Of a DNA stretch of 24,562 bases, positions 15,515 through 23,183 are shown in pieces. Position 1 is the stretch's first letter. Every line of letters begins with the position of its first letter. The stretch covers positions 1 to 24,562 of the forward strand of contig JAKQGS010000090.1 of assembly GCA_029556045.1 (NCBI GenBank), given 5' to 3'. The notes under the pieces were generated by a model. That model worked only from the letters and a program-made list of their open reading frames with translations. It was not told where the DNA came from and ran no database searches. Made by a program: the position numbers and the translations under genes. Source of the stretch: Pseudomonadota bacterium (GTDB lineage: Bacteria > Bdellovibrionota > Oligoflexia > Oligoflexales > Oligoflexaceae).

Positions 15515-17047
15515 ATGGAGACGTTTTCATTAGGTCAACAGCAACTTACTTCTGCCAGCCTGCATGCTCTGGCACGTAGACCCTCACCTCCTGTGGAGGT
15601 GACGCAGCAGTCCCGGCAACGATTGGAAAGGTTTCGGGCTCTGGTGGACAAGGCTTTGACCTCCGGCAACACGGTGTATGGTATCAATACCGGATTTGGT
15701 TTTTTATCCGATGTGAAAATCGAACCCTCCAAGCTGCGTGAGCTCCAGGAAAACCTGATCCGGTCCCATGCCTGCGGTGTTGGACCGCGGGTTGAGGACG
15801 AAGTTGTCCGGGCGCTTTTGATTCTGCGTGCGCACACCTTCTGTCTGGGGCACAGTGCCGTAACGACGGACTGCGTTGATGTGGTCCTGAAATTCCTCAA
15901 GCATGACATCATGCCGGTTATTCCAAGCCAGGGTAGCGTCGGAGCTTCCGGTGATCTGGCACCGCTCGCCCATCTGGCCATGGGTCTTATGGGGGAGGGG
16001 GATGTGACGGTGGAGGGGTGTATCCTGCCCGCATCCGAAGCGTGTGAGAATCGTGGGATTACCCCATTGAAGCCTCAGGCAAAAGAGGGACTGGCCCTCA
16101 TCAATGGTACCCACTTTATGACCACTCTGGCTGCATTCGCGGTGGAGGAAGCACAGCTGGTAGCCCGCTCGGCGGATGTCATTGCCGCCTTGAGTCTTGA
16201 CGCTATTAAAGGAACGTTGCGCGCCTTTGATCCCCGGATTCATCAGGTGCGGCCGCATCATGGTCAGGGATTGGTGGCAGAAAACTTCCGTAATTTGTTT
16301 GCCAACGATGATCCGATCATGGAAAGTCATCGGGATTGCGGGAAAGTGCAGGATCCGTATAGCTTCCGTTGTATTCCACAGGTTCATGGTGCCGTACGGG
16401 ACACCATCGAATTTGTCAGCGGAAAAATTAATATTGAACTCAACAGCGTCACTGACAATCCCTTGTGTTTTGAGGATGGCGCCCTTTTAAGTGGCGGAAA
16501 TTTCCATGGTGAACCCATGGCATTTGCTATGGATTACTTGTGTATAGCTTCGGCGGAAATCGGCAGTATTTCCGAGCGTCGCATTGAAAAGCTAACGAAT
16601 CCTGCCATGAGTGGGCTACCGGCATTTATTACCGCCGACAGTGGATTAAATTCCGGCTATATGATTCCACATGTCGTGGCAGCAGCCCTGGTATCTGAAA
16701 ATAAGATTTTATCTCATCCTGCTTCGGTCGACAGCATCCCCACATCGGCTGACAAGGAAGACCATGTCAGCATGGGCCCGATTGCAGCCCGTAAGTGTCG
16801 GAATATCATAAAAAATGTAGCCAATATCTTAGCCATTGAGCTCCTGGCAGCCTGCCAGGGGATCGATTTGTTAAAGCCGCTGAAGCCCAATAATCTGTTA
16901 GAATCACTCTATAACGAAGTCCGTAAGCAGGCGCCGTTTATGGGGCGGGATCGTTCCCTGCATAAGGAAATTGAGCACCTGGGGGCTTGGATATTGAGCG
17001 GAGGGCTGGTGGCGCTCATGGAAAAAAATGGTCTGACAATTAAATAA
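15515..17047 (+). CDS. hutH: Histidine ammonia-lyase
   Basis: A 510-residue enzyme, the usual HutH length, converting L-histidine to urocanate and ammonia. The self-made MIO electrophile would form from Ala144-Ser145-Gly146 in GSVGASGDLAPLAH; Pseudomonas HutH uses the equivalent 142-144. The VYGINTGFG segment contains the active-site Tyr55, and the Q-rich DPYSFRCIPQVHG and NPLCF segments are also family-typical. AAGGA precedes the ATG. The rest of the histidine-utilisation pathway (hutU, hutI, hutG) is not in the window. Instead the gene sits in the def-rpe operon and is followed after 14 bases by an exported protein gene. Aromatic ammonia-lyases share the fold, but the sequence reads as HutH throughout. 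Confidence 0.93.
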   Translation: METFSLGQQQLTSASLHALARRPSPPVEVTQQSRQRLERFRALVDKALTSGNTVYGINTGFGFLSDVKIEPSKLRELQENLIRSHACGVGPRVEDEVVRALLILRAHTFCLGHSAVTTDCVDVVLKFLKHDIMPVIPSQGSVGASGDLAPLAHLAMGLMGEGDVTVEGCILPASEACENRGITPLKPQAKEGLALINGTHFMTTLAAFAVEEAQLVARSADVIAALSLDAIKGTLRAFDPRIHQVRPHHGQGLVAENFRNLFANDDPIMESHRDCGKVQDPYSFRCIPQVHGAVRDTIEFVSGKINIELNSVTDNPLCFEDGALLSGGNFHGEPMAFAMDYLCIASAEIGSISERRIEKLTNPAMSGLPAFITADSGLNSGYMIPHVVAAALVSENKILSHPASVDSIPTSADKEDHVSMGPIAARKCRNIIKNVANILAIELLAACQGIDLLKPLKPNNLLESLYNEVRKQAPFMGRDRSLHKEIEHLGAWILSGGLVALMEKNGLTIK

Positions 17048-17061
17048 TAACCGGGGGTTTT

Positions 17062-17520
17062 ATGTCTCGACTACGACTACGTTCATTCATTCTCGTTTGG
17101 CTGGTGTTTGGAATGGGACCTATAGTAAAGGCGGCGGATAACGAAGCTCATGAGGGTAGCAGAAAAGCTCCGGAGCGGGTTGGCGGAAACTATATCGTGT
17201 CTGCGATCGAAAGAAAAAGCGACAATATCTTTACCATCGTTTTTGAAAGCGAGGTGAAAACGGGTCGATTTGACACGCTGGTGCTTGAGAGTGACCATGT
17301 GCATGTGGGAGTGGAACTGGGCGCTAAATTGCGGATTTCCGCAGAAATACTACATGACCAGGGGATCAGAGCCGAAGTATCCCAGATCCTGTTGTTTTTG
17401 CCCGCCGGTGCCAGCCATGTACCTGTGTGGATGATTTCCCGCAAGGCCCATCAAGGTCCTCTTAAAGGAGCAAAATATCTGGAAATGCATGCCCCCACCA
17501 GCGACTATACCGTCTTTTGA
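17062..17520 (+). CDS. Exported protein of unknown function
   Basis: A 152-residue protein that I do not recognise. It has a clear signal peptide: basic RLRLR, a hydrophobic core at about 9-22 and a likely cleavage after Ala24 (VKA/AD). The mature part has alternating hydrophobic residues typical of a small beta-sheet domain, as in FTIVFESEV, FDTLVLES and SQILLFLPAG, and two segments of basic character. It has no cysteine and no enzymatic motif that I can see. GGGGG precedes the ATG. It lies 14 bases after hutH and 19 bases before the rhomboid gene, so it is probably cotranscribed with both; whether it is a substrate or partner of the rhomboid protease is only a suggestion. Confidence 0.75.
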   Translation: MSRLRLRSFILVWLVFGMGPIVKAADNEAHEGSRKAPERVGGNYIVSAIERKSDNIFTIVFESEVKTGRFDTLVLESDHVHVGVELGAKLRISAEILHDQGIRAEVSQILLFLPAGASHVPVWMISRKAHQGPLKGAKYLEMHAPTSDYTVF

Positions 17521-17539
17521 ACTGCGGACCTGATCAGTG

Positions 17540-18586
17540 ATGGCCTCTTCAGAACAGCCGGAACCGATCGTTCCGGTTTATGCGCAACCAACCGGTTTCA
17601 AGTTCTTCTTGAGCACCTGGTCAGGTCGAATTATTTTGGTCAATACCGTCGTTTTCATTCTGATGTCTGTGCAGAGCCGCAGTCTTTTTCTGCCAGGGGA
17701 ATCCATTCTTCTGGCTTGGGGTGCCAAGGATCCTGTGTTGCTGGCGCAGGGGGAAATATGGCGTTTGCTGACACCAATCTTCGTGCACATTGGAATCATT
17801 CACTTTGCCTTTAATACCTGGGCCCTCTACGTCATCGCCTACCAGATTGAAAAACTCATGTCTGGTAAGTGGTTTTTGATGCTCTATCTGGCCTCGGGTT
17901 TAATGGGTAACATCGCCAGTGCGGTAACCACGATTTCAGTCAGTGCGGGGGCATCAAGTTCCCTGTTCGGCCTTCTGGGGTGCGGCTTTTATCTGGAGCG
18001 TCGGATCCGCCGGATCGTGCTGCAACAGACCGGTACCCGGCCCCGCACCGGGTCCTATACCGTGATGGTGGTGGCCAATGTCGGGCTTGGTTTAATGATC
18101 CCCCAGATCGATAACGCCGCGCATATTGGCGGACTGGTGGCCGGGATCGTATTGACGGCTTTGATTCTGCGCCGAGTGCCCAACCGATTGGTGGCACCCA
18201 ACCGTAGGGCCACTCTCATAGGCGTTGGAGTGGTTGCAGTCCTCTGCACCATAGGTGTGTCTTTTGCGCGATCCGAAAAGGTGACGGAATGGCGTTTGGT
18301 GCAGATTCTCTCCCTGAGTGCCAACACAGTGGAAAAATACCATCTGCTCTCGGATCTTGTTCGGCTCAGGCCAGAACACAGGGACTACCGCATGAATCGG
18401 GGACTTTTACTCTTAGGAGCTGGCGAAAGCCAGGAGGCGGTCAAAGACCTGTCCATTGCGGCTCAAGACGAAGCCCATCGAAAAAAACTAATAGAAATGG
18501 AGAGTTACTATCGAAACCTCGCGGACATGGACCGTGCGGATGCGCTGAATAGATCCCTTAATACGCCGAATTCTTTGAAAAAATAA
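17540..18586 (+). CDS. Rhomboid family intramembrane serine protease with helical C-terminal domain
   Basis: About 348 residues in the inner membrane (numbering below counts the GTG at 17537 as residue 1). There are six or seven membrane segments, and the rhomboid signatures are visible. The HIGIIHFAFN motif in TM2 gives His89 and Asn93 of the oxyanion region; GASSSLFGLLG gives catalytic Ser140; NAAHIGGLVAG gives catalytic His196. Rhomboids cut membrane proteins within or next to transmembrane segments. After the last membrane segment (about 225-242) a soluble helical region of about 105 residues resembles degenerate TPR repeats (YRMNRGLLLLGAGESQEAV), which may hold partners. The start may be GTG 17537 or ATG 17540, and no strong ribosome site distinguishes them. 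It closes the def-rpe-hutH operon. Confidence 0.9.
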   Translation: MASSEQPEPIVPVYAQPTGFKFFLSTWSGRIILVNTVVFILMSVQSRSLFLPGESILLAWGAKDPVLLAQGEIWRLLTPIFVHIGIIHFAFNTWALYVIAYQIEKLMSGKWFLMLYLASGLMGNIASAVTTISVSAGASSSLFGLLGCGFYLERRIRRIVLQQTGTRPRTGSYTVMVVANVGLGLMIPQIDNAAHIGGLVAGIVLTALILRRVPNRLVAPNRRATLIGVGVVAVLCTIGVSFARSEKVTEWRLVQILSLSANTVEKYHLLSDLVRLRPEHRDYRMNRGLLLLGAGESQEAVKDLSIAAQDEAHRKKLIEMESYYRNLADMDRADALNRSLNTPNSLKK

Positions 18587-18660
18587 CTTTATAAATTGAG
18601 GCAGTTATGTAAAATCTTTCGGGTTTTCCTAAGGTTTTCGTTTGTTTTGCCGATATCCCC

Positions 18661-18684
18661 AAAGCTGACTCGCTCGGTAGCTTT
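18661..18684 (+). promoter_or_regulatory. Hairpin upstream of gltA
   Basis: AAAGCT and AGCTTT form a six-pair stem, extended by ACT/GGT beyond a single G bulge, with a five-base loop. It lies 55 bases before the gltA start. No T-run follows. The rest of the 152-base gap after the rhomboid gene shows no clear promoter or terminator. Confidence 0.35.
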
Positions 18685-18738
18685 CAACAATCCAATGTGT
18701 CCCGTCAGGGAGGCAAAAGCCTGCAGGAGAAAAAATTA

Positions 18739-20058
18739 ATGTCAATTGCGCGAAAGATGGAGATCGGAGAACAGATGGTAAGCGTTGAAATTGAGGGTAA
18801 GACAATCCAGCTTCCCGTGATTACCGGCACCGAGAGCGAACGGGCGTTGGACATTTCCAAACTGCGTGCCGAAACCGGATTTGTCACCTACGACAACGGA
18901 TACATGAACACCGCTCCCTGTACCTCCGCAATCACCTTTCTTGACGGCGAACACGGTATTTTGAAATACCGCGGATATCCGATCGAAGACTTGGCGGCAG
19001 AAGCCGGATTTCTTGAAGTGGCCTATCTGCTTATCTATGGCCAGGCTCCGAAGAAAAGTGAACTCAACCGGTTTGAGGAGCTGATTAACAGCCACGCTGT
19101 AACGCGGCCGGAAATCAAAGATCTTATAAAGACCTTTCCGCGCCATGCGCATCCTATGGGAGTGCTATCCTCTGCGGTAGTGGCGATGTCTGGAATTTTT
19201 CCGGAGTTCATCAATCCCGATATGGATTCAAAGAACAAAGATCAGGTGATGGCGCAATTGATCGCACAGGTTAAAAATATCGCGGCATATTTTTATCGTT
19301 GGTCCCGTCAAAAGGAGTTTGTGGATAGCGCACCACAATCCCACGATTACTGCAGTGATTTTCTCAACATGATGTACGGTGGCAGTGGTACGGAAAAGCC
19401 GGATCGGACCGTTGTGGACGCTATCAATGTACTACTGATCCTGCACGCCGATCATGAGCAGAATTGTTCAACATCTTCTGTGCGTTTGGTAGGGTCATCA
19501 AAGGCCAATCTTTACGCCAGTATTGCGTCGGGCGTGAATGCTCTCTGGGGCCCCCTGCACGGTGGGGCCAATCAAGCGGTGATTGAGATGCTTGAAGCCA
19601 TCCACAAGGACGGCGGTGATTATAAGAGGTTCCTCGCTCGTGCGAAGGATAAAAACGACACGTTCCGCCTGATGGGCTTCGGACATCGAGTTTACAAGAA
19701 CTTTGATCCCAGAGCCAAAATTATTAAAAAAGCCTGCGACAATGTGCTGGCGAAACTGGGCCGGAAAGACCCACTTTTGGATATCGCCAAAGGTTTGGAA
19801 GAAGAAGCCTTGAGGGATGCCTATTTTGTCGAGCGTAAGCTCTACCCGAACGTGGATTTCTATTCCGGCATCATATACAAAGCCTTGGATATTCCCAACG
19901 ACATGTTCACAGTCATGTTTGCACTGGGCCGGTTGCCCGGTTGGCTGGCGCAGTGGAAAGAGATGACCGAGACTTCTGATATGAAGATTGGCCGCCCGCG
20001 CCAGGTCTACGTTGGTAATACCAATTTGAAATGGCAGCCTCTATCTAAGCGGGGTTGA
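18739..20058 (+). CDS. gltA: Citrate synthase
   Basis: A 439-residue type of citrate synthase, the entry enzyme of the TCA cycle, which condenses acetyl-CoA and oxaloacetate. Catalytic residues are visible as His274 (GPLHGGANQAV), His316 (MGFGHRVYKNFDPR) and Asp373 (YPNVDFYSG); their spacing matches E. coli GltA (264, 305, 362). An N-terminal beta extension before residue 60 (VEIEGKTIQLPVI, then TAPCTSAITFLDGE and YRGYPIEDLA) is the layout of the larger, NADH-sensitive hexameric enzymes of Gram-negative bacteria. The frame is open to a GTG at 18697, but AGGAG nine bases before the ATG at 18739 supports the shorter start. A strong terminator follows. Confidence 0.96.
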   Translation: MSIARKMEIGEQMVSVEIEGKTIQLPVITGTESERALDISKLRAETGFVTYDNGYMNTAPCTSAITFLDGEHGILKYRGYPIEDLAAEAGFLEVAYLLIYGQAPKKSELNRFEELINSHAVTRPEIKDLIKTFPRHAHPMGVLSSAVVAMSGIFPEFINPDMDSKNKDQVMAQLIAQVKNIAAYFYRWSRQKEFVDSAPQSHDYCSDFLNMMYGGSGTEKPDRTVVDAINVLLILHADHEQNCSTSSVRLVGSSKANLYASIASGVNALWGPLHGGANQAVIEMLEAIHKDGGDYKRFLARAKDKNDTFRLMGFGHRVYKNFDPRAKIIKKACDNVLAKLGRKDPLLDIAKGLEEEALRDAYFVERKLYPNVDFYSGIIYKALDIPNDMFTVMFALGRLPGWLAQWKEMTETSDMKIGRPRQVYVGNTNLKWQPLSKRG

Positions 20059-20085
20059 GATAGGTGGAAGTACGAGATTTGCGCC

Positions 20086-20119
20086 AACCGCTTGATCCAA
20101 CAGATCAGGCGGTTTTTTT
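20086..20119 (+). terminator. Terminator after gltA
   Basis: A 12-pair stem: 20086-20097 with 20103-20114, one G-T wobble, loop CAACA, then seven T. The stem reaches past 20105 and so contains the stop and last codons of the opposing gene. The A-run on the left is short, so activity on the minus strand is less likely. Confidence 0.87.
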
Positions 20120-20788
20120 GAGCTCAAGATGGCTCTGCATTCCCTCGATTTTTTCGCCCCATGTTTGATCATAGGCTGTCTGTAAAATTCCTTTGAGATG
20201 ACGCGAGTTGGCCGGGTCATGGAGGCCATCTCCATATGTGAGCAGATCATCCCAAAAGCGGGCCGCCAGGCGGTTGGCCATATGATAGATCGAGGCATCC
20301 GGTCCAGGTAATACCACACTGTTTTCAAAATTCATCTGAATTAAATGCCGCCAATGAGGGTCTCCATAGAGGCGTTTTAGTAGTATGGCGCTCGTTAAAA
20401 CCTTGTCGATTTCTCCCTGCCACTCCAATTCAACCTGGTAGACGCTGCGGCCGCAAGAGGCGCGATTGAGAATCAAATGAAGGTGGCTGATTTCTTCGGT
20501 TAGAACACAAAAGGCATCCAGGTTTTCGTGTGTCAGCTCTTTTTGTGGGTTTTGTTTTTCCAGAGTTTGCAGGATGTCCTCGCGGATCTGGATGCCAATA
20601 AATATCTCGTCCTGATGGGGCTCATGCTGGAAAAGGACCTGGGCGCGCCGATCATTTTTACTATCTGTATTTGGCAGCAGATGATCAGCAGCGCGGGTAT
20701 GCGGCTTAAAACCATAAAAGCGAACCAGCTCATTTTCGATTGTCTGGCATATGTCAGGGATAATACTTTGACGCATTGTTCGATTCAC
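20105..20788 (-). CDS. Unknown protein, second gene of a two-gene operon
   Basis: A 227-residue cytoplasmic protein without signal peptide or membrane segments; I do not recognise it. Residues about 95-140 form a dense region: LTEEISHLHLILNRA followed by RSVYQVELEWQGEIDKVL. This has E-E-x-x-H and closely spaced Glu residues on two successive helices, an arrangement that could bind a metal but is not a known signature to me. The rest is helical with several His and Asp. The GTG start at 20788 overlaps the stop of the upstream gene (GTGA), a sign of coupled translation; an ATG at 20776 is an alternative. Its last codons lie inside the gltA terminator, with the AAAAAAA stretch encoding Lys-Lys. 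Confidence 0.72.
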   Translation of the reverse strand: MNRTMRQSIIPDICQTIENELVRFYGFKPHTRAADHLLPNTDSKNDRRAQVLFQHEPHQDEIFIGIQIREDILQTLEKQNPQKELTHENLDAFCVLTEEISHLHLILNRASCGRSVYQVELEWQGEIDKVLTSAILLKRLYGDPHWRHLIQMNFENSVVLPGPDASIYHMANRLAARFWDDLLTYGDGLHDPANSRHLKGILQTAYDQTWGEKIEGMQSHLELKKTA

Positions 20789-21405
20789 TGTGCGATCTTC
20801 AAATTGATTGGCATGGGAATGATGCCGTGATCTTCGAGAATTTGGCGGAGAAAATCGGAATTAGTCTTGGTCCAGCGGATGTATGTGTGTAAAAGGTGTT
20901 CTTCATTATTGGTACGCAGATTGTGGTCGTGGGAAATTTTGGCGATGATATCGACGAACTTTTTGAAATCGCTAGCTAGGTCACTATAGATCTCTGTATA
21001 TGTTTCGTCACCATATCGATCCCGTAAAAGGCGTGACACCAGGTCATAGGCGGAGGAGCCCATTGAGATGTAATAGTCCACATCAAAGGTCTTGCGATTG
21101 AAATAGTCTTGAAAATAGCCGGCAAAATATAGGCTCGAATCCCCCAACCGTTTAAATATTTTGAGTTGGTTCTCAGGTGAGGATTCCAATCCCTTTTTGA
21201 CGAAAAAGGCCAGAGGGGTATTAAAAATATCCATGCCGTCAGGAAGCTCGTGGGTCTTGTCCGGCGTGATGAACTCCACCAGGAGATTCACAAGGTAAAA
21301 CTCTAGCTCGTTTTTGAGTGAGATTTTCAGATGCTGCGCAGCATCGGAGATCTGCGACTGGAAGTAGTCGTTGGGCTTTATGATGTCCACCACGCGTGCG
21401 ACCAT
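20785..21405 (-). CDS. Unknown protein, first gene of a two-gene operon
   Basis: A 206-residue soluble, mostly helical protein that I do not recognise. The stretch SPENQLKIFKRLGDSSLYFAGYFQD, then DVDYYISMGSSAYDLVSRLLRD, is rich in conserved-looking aromatic and Gly residues and could form a helical bundle. No signal peptide, membrane segment or catalytic motif is seen. The ATG at 21405 has AAAGGAG 11 bases upstream on the minus strand, a rather long spacing. It is coupled to the next gene by a four-base overlap, so the two products probably act together. Its promoter carries a perfect palindrome, which suggests regulated expression. I recall similar uncharacterised proteins in deltaproteobacteria, but this is from memory only. 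Confidence 0.72.
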   Translation of the reverse strand: MVARVVDIIKPNDYFQSQISDAAQHLKISLKNELEFYLVNLLVEFITPDKTHELPDGMDIFNTPLAFFVKKGLESSPENQLKIFKRLGDSSLYFAGYFQDYFNRKTFDVDYYISMGSSAYDLVSRLLRDRYGDETYTEIYSDLASDFKKFVDIIAKISHDHNLRTNNEEHLLHTYIRWTKTNSDFLRQILEDHGIIPMPINLKIAQ

Positions 21406-21456
21406 GACAAAAATGACTCCTTTGACATGGATGGGATCGCTATGTCCTCTTCCTTC

Positions 21457-21485
21457 ATTCTCTCAATAACTGGCTAGCCAGTCAA
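21457..21485 (-). promoter_or_regulatory. Promoter of the unknown two-gene operon
   Basis: On the minus strand TTGACT (21485-21480), a 17-base spacer and GAGAAT (21462-21457). Transcription would start about 45 bases before the ATG at 21405. The palindrome at 21469-21482 fills most of the spacer. Confidence 0.52.
21469..21482. promoter_or_regulatory. Candidate operator, perfect 14-bp palindrome
   Basis: ACTGGCTAGCCAGT reads the same on both strands. It overlaps the last three bases of the -35 box and extends into the spacer of the minus-strand promoter, the place where a dimeric repressor would block RNA polymerase. No regulator gene is adjacent. Confidence 0.48.
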
Positions 21486-21594
21486 TTGATGAGCTCTAAT
21501 TAATCACCACCATCCTATCGGCGCTTTTTAGGGTGAGCTTTAGATTTGGGAGAAATAAAAATATAATTTAATAATTACGATAAGATAGAGTTGA

Positions 21595-21623
21595 TTGACC
21601 TGCCAACTATGCACCGGTATGAT
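21595..21623 (+). promoter_or_regulatory. Sigma70-type promoter of the 21632 gene
   Basis: TTGACC (21595-21600), exactly 17 bases, TATGAT (21618-21623). The predicted start is near 21630, directly at the first ATG of the gene. Confidence 0.65.
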
Positions 21624-21631
21624 GATACGAA

Positions 21632-22039
21632 ATGAGGATCCCGCAAGACACTATGACAGTACGACCACCTAAAAGCTCCAGCCCGTCGCCCGATATGCCA
21701 GGCTCTGCCGATAAATTGGGTCTGGAAGAGATCGTGCACATCTCCAACAAGGTAGGTCTGGACTACGTCGAGGCGAAAAAGCAGGCAGAATACTTTGAAC
21801 TCATGAAACCCTCCATCAAAGCCAGGATCATGCTACGCATCGACGATGGAGAAATGACGGAAGCCAAATTGAAGCGTCTGACGGAAACAGATCCCGAATA
21901 CATTGAGTTCCTGGAAAAGTTATTGGATGCAAGGCGGGACTGTGAGCGTCTTAAAGTTCGATATGAATCCTATAAAAACCTCTTTGACGCCAAACGAAGC
22001 CTTCTGAGCTATCAGAAGGCGGAAATGAAACTCTTATAA
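21632..22039 (+). CDS. Small coiled-coil protein of unknown function
   Basis: A 135-residue hydrophilic protein. After a Pro/Ser-rich start (residues 8-25), nearly all of it is charged helix: LEEIVHISNKVGLDYVEAKKQAEYFELMKP, then ARIMLRIDDGEMTEAKLKRLTETDPEYIEFLEKL, ending YESYKNLFDAKRSLLSYQKAEM. The tail reminds me of small helical proteins near recombination genes in phages, but this is a faint, unverified impression and no phage genes are around it. The promoter places transcription start at about 21630, so the first ATG (21632) would be nearly leaderless; the ATG at 21653 would have GAGGA 14 bases upstream and is the alternative. Its end overlaps the opposing TPR gene by six bases. Confidence 0.65.
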   Translation: MRIPQDTMTVRPPKSSSPSPDMPGSADKLGLEEIVHISNKVGLDYVEAKKQAEYFELMKPSIKARIMLRIDDGEMTEAKLKRLTETDPEYIEFLEKLLDARRDCERLKVRYESYKNLFDAKRSLLSYQKAEMKLL

Positions 22040-23047
22040 ATTTGATTCCAGACGATCCACGGCGGGAGCTGGTTTTTTGCCTTTGTCCAGTCGACTAATG
22101 GCTGCTTTGACCTCTGGAAGCATATTCAGCATTTCGGGATCGCTGCCGGCCTTTTTGCGAAACCTTTTATAATACCTCAGGGCTTTGCTCTTATCGGAAG
22201 ATTCGTACCCTTTACCAAGATGGTATAACGCTTCGGTCAGTTGAGGTTTGATGCGTAGGGCCCGTTCCATATAGGACAGAGCCAGATCCGGACGCGATCC
22301 TGCCGTCATCAGGCAACGACCAAGACCCAATAGCGCTCCGGCCAGCAAAGGCTGTTCCTTAAGGGCGTTACGGTAAGCCTCTTCCGCCTTTTTGCAGTGA
22401 TTCTGGGCCAGAAAAACGTCTCCCTCCACGCTTAGCAGGTAGGGGATATCATCCTTTTTGGCGAGGGCGATGCTCCGCTGAATCGATGCAAGGGCTCGAT
22501 CATGCATACCCACTTTGATGAGGGTTCGTGTGTAAATGATCGCCACTTGCGTATCGTTGGGGGCAAGTTTTTTTAGACTCTTGAGGGCGCGTAGGGTTTC
22601 GGTGTACTGACGTGTCTTGTAGTAGGACCATGCCAGAGCTTTAAGTGCCCGCACGTCCGATCGGTTCAATTCGAGGGCTTTTTTATAACGAAATATGGCA
22701 TCGCCATAGATCTCAAGGGCACGACATGACTCGGCCAGATAGAAGTTTGCTTCGAAGTTGTCGGAATACCGGCTGATGACTTTTTCAAGATGCTCACGGG
22801 CTTTGGCATACTCACCCATTTTAAGCAAAACAATTCCCAGGGTGCGATGAGCAGTAAAATTGTTGGGGTCCTTGACCAGGACCTTGCGATAGGCCTGAGC
22901 TGCCTCCCTTAACAAACCATCCTTGGCGTATTGATTGGCAACAGTCAGGTAGTCGGGAGATTTAGTTTGTTGGCTCTGTGAGGTCTGACAGCCAGCTAGT
23001 CCGATAGCGGAGATGAATATGAGGCTTTTGATCCAATGGTTCTTCAT
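22034..23047 (-). CDS. TPR-repeat lipoprotein
   Basis: A 337-residue lipoprotein. The signal peptide ends in the lipobox LAGC, with lipidated Cys20; Gln follows, so sorting to the outer membrane is expected. The rest is about eight tetratricopeptide repeats in series (for example LREAAQAYRKVLVKDPNN and YAKAREHLEKVISRY), forming a superhelix for protein-protein contacts, similar in style to PilF/NlpI/BamD-type scaffolds. The specific role is unknown. AGGA seven bases before the ATG supports the start. The final Leu codon and TAA stop (TTATAA at 22034-22039) are shared with the final codon and stop of the opposing gene. No pilus or BAM genes lie nearby to suggest a partner. Confidence 0.85.
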   Translation of the reverse strand: MKNHWIKSLIFISAIGLAGCQTSQSQQTKSPDYLTVANQYAKDGLLREAAQAYRKVLVKDPNNFTAHRTLGIVLLKMGEYAKAREHLEKVISRYSDNFEANFYLAESCRALEIYGDAIFRYKKALELNRSDVRALKALAWSYYKTRQYTETLRALKSLKKLAPNDTQVAIIYTRTLIKVGMHDRALASIQRSIALAKKDDIPYLLSVEGDVFLAQNHCKKAEEAYRNALKEQPLLAGALLGLGRCLMTAGSRPDLALSYMERALRIKPQLTEALYHLGKGYESSDKSKALRYYKRFRKKAGSDPEMLNMLPEVKAAISRLDKGKKPAPAVDRLESNL

Positions 23048-23107
23048 GTCTGCATCCTATGGCAGCGAACGCTGATTGAAGTTGTCGTAACAAGTTATAT
23101 TTTACAC

Positions 23108-23139
23108 AAAAATTTCGACCTTGGGGTAAGGTGGGCGAA
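23108..23139 (-). terminator. Weak terminator of the 23184 gene
   Basis: On the minus strand ACCTT-ACCCC-AAGGT, extended by TTCG/CGAA across a bulge, followed by a T-rich stretch. The 136-base gap before the TPR gene also holds AT-rich TAAAAT/TATAAC sequences that may be its promoter, but no -35 fits. Confidence 0.4.
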
Positions 23140-23183
23140 CTTGCGGCAAATTAGATGTGGATTTGGTGAAAAAGAGAATTATC

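Noticed and set aside
15704..16387. Minus-strand 227-codon frame within hutH
   Set aside because: Shadow of hutH, whose active-site motifs lie in the same bases on the other strand.
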